From the NCBI RefSeq assembly GCF_001419765.1, contig NZ_LIRK01000261.1, positions 1 to 44,428 of the forward strand: a stretch of 44,428 nt of DNA, written 5' to 3'. The translations under genes were made by a program, and so were the position numbers. The notes under the pieces were generated by a model that saw only the letters and a program-made list of their open reading frames with translations, searched no databases and was not told where the DNA came from. This DNA is from Streptomyces torulosus. Its GTDB lineage: Bacteria; Actinomycetota; Actinomycetes; Streptomycetales; Streptomycetaceae. Shown here piece by piece: positions 17,381 through 25,590 of this stretch; the first letter of the stretch is position 1, and the number at the start of each line of letters is the position of its first letter.

Positions 17381-18709
17381 TCAGCCCTTGTACGCCTTGG
17401 CCGCGGCGGCCTCCAGCTGTGCGGCGGTCCCCTTCGGGTCGGACGGGTCGCGCAGGAAGTCCTGGAGGATCTTCCACTCGCCGGCGCCCTTGGTCCCGCC
17501 GAAGGCGGCCGGGGCCTGGTCGGACATGTCGAAGCGGACGGAGTCGCCGGCGGCTATGAGGGATTCGGCGGTGGTGCGGGTGACGTCGTCGCCGTAGGCG
17601 GCGGGGTCGACCTTCTTGTTCGGGGAGAGGAAACCGCCCGCCTCGGCCCACACGGCGGCGGCCTCCGGGGTGGCCAGGTACTCCAGCAGGGCCATGCCGG
17701 CCTCGGTGTTCTTGCCGTCCTTGAGGACGACGGCCGCGTCACCGCCGCTGACCACGGGTGCCTTGCCGCCGTCGACCGGCGGGAACGGGAAGAAGTTCGC
17801 GTCCTCGCCGATCTTCCGGCCGAACTGGTCCTTGGCGACGCCGGCGACGAAGTCGCCCTCGTAGACCATGCCGGCCTCGGGCTCGGGGCCGAAGACCTTC
17901 TCGACGGAGCCGGGGAAGTCGGTGTTGAGGGCGCCCTTCTGCCCGCCCTCCAGCAGCTGCTTGTCGCCGAACAGCTCGCCGAGCGTGGTGAGCGCGTCGA
18001 CCACGCTGTCGTCCGTCCACTTCAGCTTGTGGGCGGCGAGGGCGTCGTACTTCTCGGGGCCCGCCTGGGAGAGGTAGACGTTCTCGAACCAGTCGGTGAG
18101 CGTCCAGCCGTCCTGCCCGGCGACGGAGAAGGCGGCGAGACCCGAGTCGGAGACGGTCCGCCCGGCCTTCAGCATCTCGTCGTACGACTTCGGCGGCTTG
18201 ACGCCGGCGGTGTCGAGGGCGTCGGGGCTGTACCAGACGGTCGACTTGTGGGCGGCCTTGAAGTACAGGCCGTAGAGGGTGCCGTCGACGCTGCCGTAGT
18301 CCTTCCACACGGTCGCGTAGTTGGCGTCGACGGACTTCCGCGTGGTGCCGGACAACGGCTTGAGCCAGCCGTTCCCGGCGAACTGCTGGAGCACGCCGAC
18401 CTGCGGGACCATCACCACGTCGGGGGCGTTGCCGCCCTCGATCTTGCTGCCGACGACGGTGGAGACGTTGTCACCGGTGGAGACGAACTGGGTCTTGGCG
18501 CCGGTCTTCTCGGTGAAGGCGTCCAGCACCTTCTGGAAGTTCTTCTGCTCGCTGCCGGACCAGACGCCGGCGACGGTGACCGTCTGGCCGTTCAGCGCCT
18601 TGTCGCCGCCGCCCGCGGCGACGGGTCCGCCGCCTCCGCAGGCGGTGGCGCCGAGCGCCAGGGCGAGGGCGGTGCAGCCGGTGAGCAGGGTGGTACGTCG
18701 TCGCATCAT
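17381..18709 (-). CDS. Sugar ABC transporter lipoprotein binding protein, alpha-glucoside (AglE-like)
   Basis: This is a 442-residue extracellular solute-binding protein tethered as a lipoprotein. A signal peptide (RRRTTLLTGCTALALALG) leads to the likely lipidated cysteine in GATACGGGG; LLTGC earlier also resembles a lipobox but lies too close to the start. The mature part has GxWSGSEQKNFQKVLDAF, APDVVMVPQVGVLQQFA, DYGSVDGTLYGLYFKAAHKS and FFPFPPVDGG, like the alpha-glucoside receptors of the AglE group. Two ATGs are adjacent (18709 and 18706) behind AAGGGAC. It sits between the alpha-glucosidase gene (53 bases upstream) and the permeases, and probably captures maltose-like alpha-glucosides for import. 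The ligand is inferred from the operon. Confidence 0.92.
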   Translation of the reverse strand: MMRRRTTLLTGCTALALALGATACGGGGPVAAGGGDKALNGQTVTVAGVWSGSEQKNFQKVLDAFTEKTGAKTQFVSTGDNVSTVVGSKIEGGNAPDVVMVPQVGVLQQFAGNGWLKPLSGTTRKSVDANYATVWKDYGSVDGTLYGLYFKAAHKSTVWYSPDALDTAGVKPPKSYDEMLKAGRTVSDSGLAAFSVAGQDGWTLTDWFENVYLSQAGPEKYDALAAHKLKWTDDSVVDALTTLGELFGDKQLLEGGQKGALNTDFPGSVEKVFGPEPEAGMVYEGDFVAGVAKDQFGRKIGEDANFFPFPPVDGGKAPVVSGGDAAVVLKDGKNTEAGMALLEYLATPEAAAVWAEAGGFLSPNKKVDPAAYGDDVTRTTAESLIAAGDSVRFDMSDQAPAAFGGTKGAGEWKILQDFLRDPSDPKGTAAQLEAAAAKAYKG

Positions 18710-18762
18710 CGTTGATGTCCCTTCGGAGCGGGGGGAATGGACGGTGTGAGGGGTGTGGGGGC

Positions 18763-20409
18763 TCAGGAACCGGCGTCGTCGCCGATCCACCAGGCGGCCG
18801 TGGAGCCGGGGAGGACCCCGGCCGGGCAGGGGCCGCTGGACAGCAGGGGGGTGCCGGCGACGGGCGCGGGCGAGGGGGCGGTGCCGAAGTTGACGGCGCA
18901 GACCAGGCCGTCACCGCGGACGAAGCCGAGGACGCCGGGCTGGGTGTCCAGCCAGCGCATCTCGCCCTCGCCGAGCTGGGGCAGGGCGGCGCGCAGTTGG
19001 AGACCGTCGCGGTAGAGGTGCCAGAAGGAGCGGGTGTCGGCGAGCGCGCGGTCGGTGGCGTACTCGGCGAAGTACTCGGGCTGCGGCAGCCACGGCTTGG
19101 CGCCCTCGACCCCGGAGGTGAAGCCGAACGGGGAGGCCTGCCCGGACCACGGCAGCGGCACCCGGCAGCCGTCGCGGATCCGGGCGCGGCTGCCGGTGCG
19201 GCGGAAGATCGGGTCGGTGAGCACGTCGTCGGGCAGGTCGACGACCTCGGGCAGGCCCAGTTCCTCGCCCTGGTAGATGTAGGCGGCTCCGGGCAGCGCC
19301 AGCATCAGCAGGGCGGCGGCGCGGGCGCGGGCGGCGCCGAGGCCGCTGCCCTCGACGGCGGGCTCGCCGTAGCGGGTGACCGTGCGGACCTGGTCGTGGT
19401 TGTTGAGGACCCAGGTGACGGTCGATCCCGTGCCCGCGATGTCCTGCATGGCCTCGGTGATCACCTTGCGGAAGGCGTCGGCGTCCCAGGAGGCGCTCAG
19501 CAGGTCGAAGAAGAACGCCTGGTGGAGTTCGTCGGGGCGCACGTACAGGGCGTGCTCACGTGCCGTGGGGACCGAGACCTCCCCGACGAGGAGCCGCTCG
19601 CGGCCGTCCCGCTCGGTGTACTCCTCGCACACCGCCCGCCAGTGCCGCCACACGTCGTGGACCTCGGGCTGGTTCCAGGCGAGCGGGTTGACCGAGTCGC
19701 GGGTGCGGGCGTCGGCCTCGGGGTCCGGCGAGTCGGGCAGCTCGGGGTGCTTGAAGAGGCCGGCGGCGACGTCGATGCGGAAGCCGTCGACGCCCCGGTC
19801 GAGCCAGAAGCGCAGGACGCGGTCGAAGTGGGCGCCGACCTCGGCGTCACGCCAGTTCCAGTCGGGCTGCTCGGGCGTGAACATGTGCAGGTACCACTGG
19901 CCGGGCCGGCCGTCGGCCTCGGTGACGCGGGACCAGGCGGGGCCGCCGAACATGGCGTGCCAGTTGTTGGGCGGCTCGGCTCCGTCCGCTCCCCGCCCGT
20001 CGGCGAAGTGGAAGCGGGCGCGGGCCTCGCTGCCCGGCGCGGAGGCCAGGGCCTCGCGGAACCACGGGTGATCGCTGGAGCAGTGGTTCGGCACGATGTC
20101 GAGGAGCACCTTGACGCCGAGCCGCCGGGCGGCCGCCACCAGCAGGTCGAACTCGGCGAGGTCGCCGAAGAGCGGGTCGACGTCGCAGTAGTCGGCGACG
20201 TCGTAGCCGTGGTCGTGCTGCGGGGAGGGATAGAAGGGGCTCAGCCAGATGCCGTCGACGCCCAGCTTCTTGAGGTACGGCAGTCCGGCCCGGACCCCGG
20301 CGAGATCGCCGACGCCGTCGCCGGTGCTGTCCAGGAAGCTGCGGACGTACACCTGGTAGATCACTGCGTCACGCCACCAGTGACGCGATTCGATGCGCTT
20401 GGAGCTCAC
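18763..20409 (-). CDS. GH13 alpha-glucosidase, cytoplasmic
   Basis: This is a 548-residue enzyme that hydrolyses alpha-glucosides to glucose; with no signal peptide it acts on imported sugars. The GH13 conserved regions are clear: DIVPNH (104-109), GFRIDVA with nucleophile Asp213, LLVGEVS with acid/base Glu277, and LNNHDQ with Asp339. QPDWNWRDAEV and GDLAGVRAGLPYLKKLGVD are typical of the oligo-1,6-glucosidase/alpha-glucosidase branch. GTG 20409 sits behind a weak GGCCAACGGG. It is the first gene of an operon with the binding protein and two permeases. A TTGACA-type promoter overlapped by repeats lies just upstream, suggesting repression without inducer. Confidence 0.94.
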   Translation of the reverse strand: MSSKRIESRHWWRDAVIYQVYVRSFLDSTGDGVGDLAGVRAGLPYLKKLGVDGIWLSPFYPSPQHDHGYDVADYCDVDPLFGDLAEFDLLVAAARRLGVKVLLDIVPNHCSSDHPWFREALASAPGSEARARFHFADGRGADGAEPPNNWHAMFGGPAWSRVTEADGRPGQWYLHMFTPEQPDWNWRDAEVGAHFDRVLRFWLDRGVDGFRIDVAAGLFKHPELPDSPDPEADARTRDSVNPLAWNQPEVHDVWRHWRAVCEEYTERDGRERLLVGEVSVPTAREHALYVRPDELHQAFFFDLLSASWDADAFRKVITEAMQDIAGTGSTVTWVLNNHDQVRTVTRYGEPAVEGSGLGAARARAAALLMLALPGAAYIYQGEELGLPEVVDLPDDVLTDPIFRRTGSRARIRDGCRVPLPWSGQASPFGFTSGVEGAKPWLPQPEYFAEYATDRALADTRSFWHLYRDGLQLRAALPQLGEGEMRWLDTQPGVLGFVRGDGLVCAVNFGTAPSPAPVAGTPLLSSGPCPAGVLPGSTAAWWIGDDAGS

Positions 20410-20439
20410 CCCGTTGGCCTGTCTGTGCGAGCTGACGGT

Positions 20440-20583
20440 TATGCATGCATGTTATGTAGGCGTTTCACGGGGGTGTCAACGAGTGAACAGCAGGTATCTG
20501 GAACCTGGCCCTTTATATGCGGATATTCCGCCCCAAGAGGAGGCAGGCCGATACGGGGGCGTTACCTAACATGTAAGTAGGCG
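20440..20583. promoter_or_regulatory. Candidate operator pair around the alpha-glucoside promoter
   Basis: CATGTTATGTAGGCG (20448-20462) overlaps the -10 and is echoed by CATGTAAGTAGGCG (20570-20583), about 120 bases away. The first is joined to the perfect palindrome ATGCATGCAT (20441-20450); the second lies in CCTAACATGTAAGTAGG, an imperfect inverted repeat. Two spaced copies, one over the -10, suggest a repressor that loops or binds co-operatively. The regulator is not encoded next to the operon and I cannot name it. Confidence 0.5.
20451..20479 (-). promoter_or_regulatory. Promoter of the alpha-glucoside operon
   Basis: Read on the minus strand, TTGACA (20479-20474) is followed after 17 bases by CATAAC (20456-20451), a perfect -35 and a 4/6 -10 at ideal spacing. 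It lies 42 bases upstream of the GH13 start, in a notably AT-rich pocket. Confidence 0.75.
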
Positions 20584-20605
20584 GGGAGAGGCGACGGTGA
20601 AGGGG

Positions 20606-21874
20606 TCAGCCGCGGCTGGAGATGTCGGCCAGCTCCCGGGTGAGCCGCCGCACCGCTGCCTCGGGCGTCGAGTGGCCCGTCATCGCGTCCTGGACGACCG
20701 CCTGCACGACCATGCTGACCTGGTCGTAGCGCGGGCTCTTGGGGCGCGGCGCGGCCGCGAGGACGCTCCGGCGCAGCGTCGGCAGATAGGGGAACTCCCG
20801 GATCAGCTCCGGATCCCGGTAGAGGTCCGCGCGCACGGGGGGCAGCGCGCCCCGGGTGAGGACCTGCCGCTGGACGCGCTCACTGGTGAGGTACGTGATC
20901 AGGCGTGCGGCGGTGTCGGGGTGTTCGGCGTGCGCGTTGACGGCGAGGTTGGAGCCGCCGAGCACACTCGTGCCGGGCCCGTCGGGGCCGGGCAGCGGTG
21001 CGGCGCCGATCTTCCCGGCGACCGCGGAGCCAGGGGCGGAGGCGCCGACGTAGGCGTAGGGCCAGTTGCGCAGGAAGAGCAGCCGGCCGTCCTGGAAGGC
21101 CCGCTTGGACTCCTCCTCCTTGTACTCCAGCGCCTCCCGGGGTATCCACCCGTCGCGTACGCCGCGGGCGAGGAACCCGATGCCCTCGCGGGCCGCCGAG
21201 CCCACGGTGACGCGTTCGCCCTCGTCGCCGAGGATCGTGCCGCCCGCCGAGTAGACGGCCTCGGCGGCGTTGACGGTGAGGCCCTCGTAGGGCAGGAACT
21301 GGCCGGCGTAGCCGTCGAGGCCGTGCTCGGGCGCGATGGTCCGCGCGTAGTGCTCCAGCTCGGCCCAGGTGCGAGGCGGCGGGACGCCCTCCTCGGCGAG
21401 GACGTCCTTGCGGTAGAGCAGAAGACCGGCGTTGGTGACGTAGGGGACGGCGTAGAGGCGTCCGTCGTACGTCGCCGTGTCCACGACCGGCCGGAGGAAG
21501 CTACCCAGCGGGAAACGGTTGCGCGGCAGCGGGCGGATCCACCCGGCGGCGGCGAACTCCGAGGTCCAGGTGACGTCGATGTTGAGCACGTCGAAACGGC
21601 CCCGGTCGCCGCCGCGCAGATCGGTGATCATCTGGGCGCGGGTCTCGTCCGCGGAGTCCGGCAGTTCGACGAGGGTGACCCGCTCTCCGGGGTGGGCGCG
21701 GTTCCAGCCCTCCAGGAGGGGGCCGAGGTAGCCGGTGAGGTCGCCCGCGGTGGCCAGGGTCAGCGGACCGCGGCCCCGGAGTCCGCCCTGGGCCTGCGCG
21801 CCGGAGGCGCCGTAACCGGCCAGGACGACCGCGAGAACGAGGAGGCCCCTACCGGCGGCGCGTATCCACCGCAT
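20606..21874 (-). CDS. Extracellular solute-binding protein, CUT1 sugar family (trehalose/maltose-like)
   Basis: This is a 422-residue secreted binding protein. ATG 21874 has the strong site GGAGGAACC; an in-frame start six codons upstream is less likely. The signal peptide is WIRAAGRGLLVLAVVLAGYG; there is no clear lipobox cysteine, so anchoring is uncertain. Family strings are GYLGPLLEGWNRAHPGERV, FDVLNIDVTWTSEFAAAGWI, LYAVPYVTNAGLLLYRKDVL and GGSNLAVNA, like ThuE/trehalose-maltose receptors. No permeases follow; it stands alone, 196 bases upstream of the alpha-glucosidase operon and separated from it by that operon's promoter. It could be a second receptor for the same permeases or an orphan of another importer. 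Confidence 0.88.
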   Translation of the reverse strand: MRWIRAAGRGLLVLAVVLAGYGASGAQAQGGLRGRGPLTLATAGDLTGYLGPLLEGWNRAHPGERVTLVELPDSADETRAQMITDLRGGDRGRFDVLNIDVTWTSEFAAAGWIRPLPRNRFPLGSFLRPVVDTATYDGRLYAVPYVTNAGLLLYRKDVLAEEGVPPPRTWAELEHYARTIAPEHGLDGYAGQFLPYEGLTVNAAEAVYSAGGTILGDEGERVTVGSAAREGIGFLARGVRDGWIPREALEYKEEESKRAFQDGRLLFLRNWPYAYVGASAPGSAVAGKIGAAPLPGPDGPGTSVLGGSNLAVNAHAEHPDTAARLITYLTSERVQRQVLTRGALPPVRADLYRDPELIREFPYLPTLRRSVLAAAPRPKSPRYDQVSMVVQAVVQDAMTGHSTPEAAVRRLTRELADISSRG

Positions 21875-21931
21875 AGGTTCCTCCTTGTGCACCCGGCGCC
21901 GGGCACCTTCGCCCGGAGTCAGAGGCTATGT

Positions 21932-21946
21932 ATACCCGTTAGGTAT
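21932..21946. promoter_or_regulatory. Inverted repeat in the divergent binding-protein/padR region
   Basis: ATACC-CGTTA-GGTAT lies between the divergent starts at 21874 and 22000, in a local AT-rich stretch. PadR proteins commonly bind such short inverted repeats and repress their own operon, so this is a plausible operator. Confidence 0.4.
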
Positions 21947-21999
21947 GGGCGATACTAGGGCCTGGAACACAATACGAGGCTGCGAGGAGGACAGCTCGA

Positions 22000-22515
22000 G
22001 TGCGCCTGCCCCTCCTGGCCTTGCTGGCGCGCGGCCCGGCCCACGGCTACGAGCTCAAGCAGGACCTTGAGCAACTCCTGGGTGCCGCGTACCCTCAGCC
22101 GAACATCGGCCAGATCTATGTGACCCTCGGCCGCCTCGAGAAGTCGGGTCTGATCGAGGGCGAGGAGGTCGAGCAGTCGAGCCGGCCCAACAAGAAGATC
22201 TACCGCCTCACCGCTGCCGGGCAGGAGGCGCTGAGCGCCTGGTACGAGGAGACGTCGGACGAGCCGCGGGTACGGGACGAGTTCTTCATGAAGCTCGCGC
22301 TCGCCCCGCAGACCGGTCTCGCCGACCAGGTCGTCCTGATCAACCGACAACGGCGCCACTACTTGAACACCATGCGCAATCTGTCGAAACTCGCCACGGC
22401 CGACCACCGGGACAACCGCATCGCCCTGCTGCTCATCGAGGGCGCCATGCTGCATCTCCAGGCCGATCTCGACTGGCTGGAGCGCTGCCAGGAGGAACTG
22501 GAGAAGCCGGAATGA
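22000..22515 (+). CDS. PadR-family transcriptional regulator
   Basis: This is a 171-residue regulator. Residues 1-80 are the PadR winged helix (MRLPLLALLARGPAHGYEL, IYVTLGRLEKSGLIEGEE, KKIYRLTAAGQEAL); residues 85-171 are a Vir_C-like helical dimerisation tail (RDEFFMKLALAP, LIEGAMLHLQADLDWLERC). GTG 22000 is preceded by GAGGAGG at nine bases. Its stop overlaps the start of the ABC ATPase gene (ATGA), so it is the first gene of a three-gene operon with an FtsX-type transporter. In such operons PadR usually senses a lipophilic or antibiotic compound and represses the pump. Confidence 0.94.
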   Translation: MRLPLLALLARGPAHGYELKQDLEQLLGAAYPQPNIGQIYVTLGRLEKSGLIEGEEVEQSSRPNKKIYRLTAAGQEALSAWYEETSDEPRVRDEFFMKLALAPQTGLADQVVLINRQRRHYLNTMRNLSKLATADHRDNRIALLLIEGAMLHLQADLDWLERCQEELEKPE

Positions 22516-23261
22516 GCGACGCTCCCACTGCTGTGCTGCGGGCCGAGGGGCTCGTCAAGACCCACCACGGGGAGGGCGCGCCCGCCCATGCCGTGCGCGG
22601 GGTGGACCTGTGTGTGCGGCGGGGTGAGTTCGTGGCCGTCACCGGCCCGTCCGGCGCGGGCAAGTCGACGCTGCTGCATCTGCTCGGCGGGCTGCAGCGC
22701 CCGGACAGCGGCAGCATCTGGCTGGACGGCGAGCGCACGGACGCCTACAGCGAGGCCCGCTGGGCCGTGGAGCGCCGCCGCCGTATCGGCATCGTCTTCC
22801 AGTTCTTCAACCTGGTCTCCAATCTGTCGGTCGCGGACAACGTGGAACTCCCCGCGCTGCTGGCCGGGGTCTCCGCCAAGCGGGCCCGCGCCGAGCGGGC
22901 GGAGCTGCTGGCCGAGCTGGGGCTCGCCGGCAAGGAGCGCAGCATGCCGGGCGAGCTGTCGGGCGGCGAGCAGCAGCGGGTCGCGCTGGCCCGGGCCCTG
23001 GTCAACCGCCCTCCCTTGCTGCTGGCCGACGAGCCTGCGGGCAGCCTGGACAGCAAGGGCACCCGTGAGGTGATGCGGCTGCTGTCGCGTTTCCACCAGC
23101 GCGGCCAGACGATCCTCCTCGTCACCCATGACGCCCGGCTGGCGAGCGCCGCGGACCGGGTGATCAGCTTCTTCGACGGCCGGATAGCCGACGACGTAGA
23201 GCTGGACGGCGCCCCGTCGTCCGGCGCGGGGGTGCCCGCCGTGCTGGAGCTGAGGGACTGA
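22512..23261 (+). CDS. ABC transporter ATP-binding protein, LolD/MacB type
   Basis: This is a 249-residue ATPase that powers the large permease encoded just downstream. Visible motifs: Walker A GPSGAGKST (about 46-54), Q-loop FQFFNLVSNLSV, signature LSGGEQQRVALARAL, Walker B LLLADEPAGSLD and the H-loop VTHD. The GSLDSKGT string after Walker B marks the MacB/LolD/FtsE group. It overlaps padR by four bases and is three bases from the permease gene. Transporters of this group extrude or relocate lipids, peptides or antibiotics, or respond to envelope stress. Confidence 0.96.
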   Translation: MSDAPTAVLRAEGLVKTHHGEGAPAHAVRGVDLCVRRGEFVAVTGPSGAGKSTLLHLLGGLQRPDSGSIWLDGERTDAYSEARWAVERRRRIGIVFQFFNLVSNLSVADNVELPALLAGVSAKRARAERAELLAELGLAGKERSMPGELSGGEQQRVALARALVNRPPLLLADEPAGSLDSKGTREVMRLLSRFHQRGQTILLVTHDARLASAADRVISFFDGRIADDVELDGAPSSGAGVPAVLELRD

Positions 23262-23264
23262 CGG

Positions 23265-25556
23265 ATGCGAGCCATGTTGCGCTGGGCGCACTCGGACCTG
23301 CGCACCCACCGGGGCGAGGCGCTGTTCCTGGTGCTGGCCACCGTCGGCGTCGTGACGTCCCTGCTGCTGGCGACGGCGCTCTTCGGGTACGCGACGAACC
23401 CGTGGCAGCGTCTGTTCACGCAGTCCCGCGGCGCCCATGTGTGGATCCACACCGCCCCCTCCGCCGAGGTGTCCGAGCTGGCCCGGCTGGCGGGCGTCGA
23501 GTCCGCGGCCGGCCCCTACCGGACCGCCGACACCGCGGTCACCTCCCGCGGCACCCGCGCCTCCGTCGAGCTGCGCGGCACCTCCGAGCGGCCCGAGGTG
23601 GGCCGGCCGCTGCTCACCTCCGGCCGGTGGCTGGATCCCGGCCGGCCCGGCGGTGTGGTGCTGGAGAGCAGCCTCGCCCGGACCCTGCTCGCCGGCCCCG
23701 GTGACGTGCTGTCCCTGCCCGGCGGCGGGAAGCTGACCGTGCTGGGCGTCGCCGACAGCGCCGAGCCCCGCTACCGCAAGGGCGAGCGGCCGGGCCTGGT
23801 CTGGGTCCCGCCGGCCGCCCTGCCCCGCACCGCCGCCGAGCAGGGCCAGGTGATCGGGCTGCGTCTGACGGACCCCGACGACACCGACTACGCCGTCCAG
23901 CGGGCCGTCACCCTGCTCGGCGCGGGTGCCGTCAGCGAGGTCTCCGCCTGGCAGCAGGCGCGGGCCGAGGCGGAGGGCGACAACCGGCTGCTCGGTCTGG
24001 TGCTGGGGCTGTTCGGGCTGGGCGCGCTGGTCGCCGCCGGGCTGGCCGTGCACGGGGCGATCGGCACCCGTATCCGGGGGCATCTGCGGGACATCTCGAT
24101 CCTGAAGGCGATCGGTTTCACTCCGGGCCAGGTGGTGCGGATCTTCCTGTTCCAGCATCTGGCGTACGCGCTGCTGGGTGCCGTGGCCGCGGCGGCGCTC
24201 ACCCAGGCGCTGGGCCCGCTGCTGCCCGGACGCCTCGGGGACGCGGTCGACCTGTGGCAGGGCATGCCGGGGCACACCGCCGCCCTCGTCGCGGTGCCGG
24301 TGGGGGTGGTGCTGTTCATCGGGGCGACCACCGGGCTGGCGGCCTGGCGGGCGGGGCGCGTGCCCCCGGTCCCGGTGCCGCGGGCCGCCGTACCGGCCGG
24401 CGGGCGGCTGTCGGGGGCGGCGCGGCGGGCGCTCGGTCTCGGGCTGCCGCCCGCGCTGGTCCTCGGCTGGCACCGGGCCTTCACCCGCCGCGCGCGGTCT
24501 CTGGCCACCATCGCCCGCCTCGCGTTGCCGCTGACGCTGATCGTGGTGGCGATGAGCGCGTGGACGACCATCGACCGCTTCCACAGCGAGCCGGAGCGGA
24601 TGGGGCTGGCGTCCGCGCTCACCGTCCGCGCCGGCGACGGCCTCGGCGACGCGGAGGCCCGGGCGCTCCTGGCGCGCAACCCGGAGGTCGCCGCGGCCCA
24701 TCCGGGTGTCGAGGTGGCGGCCCTGGTGTCGGGCCAGACGGCCACGATCGCGTTGCGGGGCCTCGGCACGGAGGCGAAGCCGTACCCGTTCACGCTGGCC
24801 GAGGGCCGTCCCGCCCGCGGTCCCGACGAGGCGGTGGCCGGACAGGGCCTGCTCGACCTGCTGGACGTGGCGGTCGGCGACCGGGTGCGGCTGACCGTGG
24901 CCGGCCGGCCCCAGATCCTGCACATCGTGGGACGCAGCATCGAGCCGGAGAACGCGGGTCGGACCATCTCCACCTCGCTCGACACCCTGCGGGAGAACGA
25001 CCCCGGGCTGCGGCCGACGCTCTACCAGGTACGGCTGCGCGACGGGGCGGATCCGCAGCGGGTCGCCGCCGAACTGACCGCCGCGGCCGGACCGGGCCGA
25101 CTGGACGTGCACACGGTGACCAATCCCGCCGACGGTCTGTCGCCGCTGCGGGGTGTCGTCGTGGGCCTGCTGGGCGTCCTCGCGCTCATCGGGCTCGTCG
25201 AGCTGCTGACGGCCATCGGCGGCACGGTCCGCGAGAGCGAGCGGGATCTGCTGGCGCTGAAGGCGATCGGGCTGTCGCCGCGGCAGATCACCGGCATCAC
25301 CGTCACGGCCACCGGGTGCACCGCCCTCGCCGCGACGGCGGGCGCCCTGGCGCTGGGGCTGCCGCTGGCCCACTGGCTGATCGACGCGCAGGGCAGCTCC
25401 AGCGGCATCGGGGCCGGGATCGCGCGGGGCCCCTCCCCCGTCGTGCTGTCGGTCTTCGCCGCGGCGGCGGTGCTGGGCGCCCTGGCGCTCGCGGTCCTGC
25501 CCGCGCTCCGCGCGGCCCGCCGCCGCCTCGCGGACACGCTGGGCGCGGTGGCGTAG
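23265..25556 (+). CDS. FtsX-type ABC transporter permease with two extracytoplasmic domains
   Basis: This is a 763-residue membrane subunit. An N-terminal helix (LFLVLATVGVVTSLLLATALFGY) is followed by a MacB_PCD-like outer domain (about 55-235), an FtsX core (about 240-345: LVLGLFGLGALVAAGLAVHG, HLRDISILKAIGFTPGQVV), a second anchoring helix near 415-435 and second outer domain (about 440-620), and a second FtsX core (625-760: LLALKAIGLSPRQITGITV). The duplicated arrangement suits a single polypeptide acting as both halves of the channel. It ends the padR operon; immediately downstream the amidohydrolase relic begins with no intervening terminator. Confidence 0.93.
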   Translation: MRAMLRWAHSDLRTHRGEALFLVLATVGVVTSLLLATALFGYATNPWQRLFTQSRGAHVWIHTAPSAEVSELARLAGVESAAGPYRTADTAVTSRGTRASVELRGTSERPEVGRPLLTSGRWLDPGRPGGVVLESSLARTLLAGPGDVLSLPGGGKLTVLGVADSAEPRYRKGERPGLVWVPPAALPRTAAEQGQVIGLRLTDPDDTDYAVQRAVTLLGAGAVSEVSAWQQARAEAEGDNRLLGLVLGLFGLGALVAAGLAVHGAIGTRIRGHLRDISILKAIGFTPGQVVRIFLFQHLAYALLGAVAAAALTQALGPLLPGRLGDAVDLWQGMPGHTAALVAVPVGVVLFIGATTGLAAWRAGRVPPVPVPRAAVPAGGRLSGAARRALGLGLPPALVLGWHRAFTRRARSLATIARLALPLTLIVVAMSAWTTIDRFHSEPERMGLASALTVRAGDGLGDAEARALLARNPEVAAAHPGVEVAALVSGQTATIALRGLGTEAKPYPFTLAEGRPARGPDEAVAGQGLLDLLDVAVGDRVRLTVAGRPQILHIVGRSIEPENAGRTISTSLDTLRENDPGLRPTLYQVRLRDGADPQRVAAELTAAAGPGRLDVHTVTNPADGLSPLRGVVVGLLGVLALIGLVELLTAIGGTVRESERDLLALKAIGLSPRQITGITVTATGCTALAATAGALALGLPLAHWLIDAQGSSSGIGAGIARGPSPVVLSVFAAAAVLGALALAVLPALRAARRRLADTLGAVA

Positions 25557-25590
25557 CGCGTCGGCGCCCGGGCGGGGCTCACCCGCCCGC

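Noticed and set aside
15175..20409. A missing ATPase gene in the sugar importer operon as a sign of damage
   Set aside because: CUT1 importers of Streptomyces normally lack their own ATPase and share MsiK.
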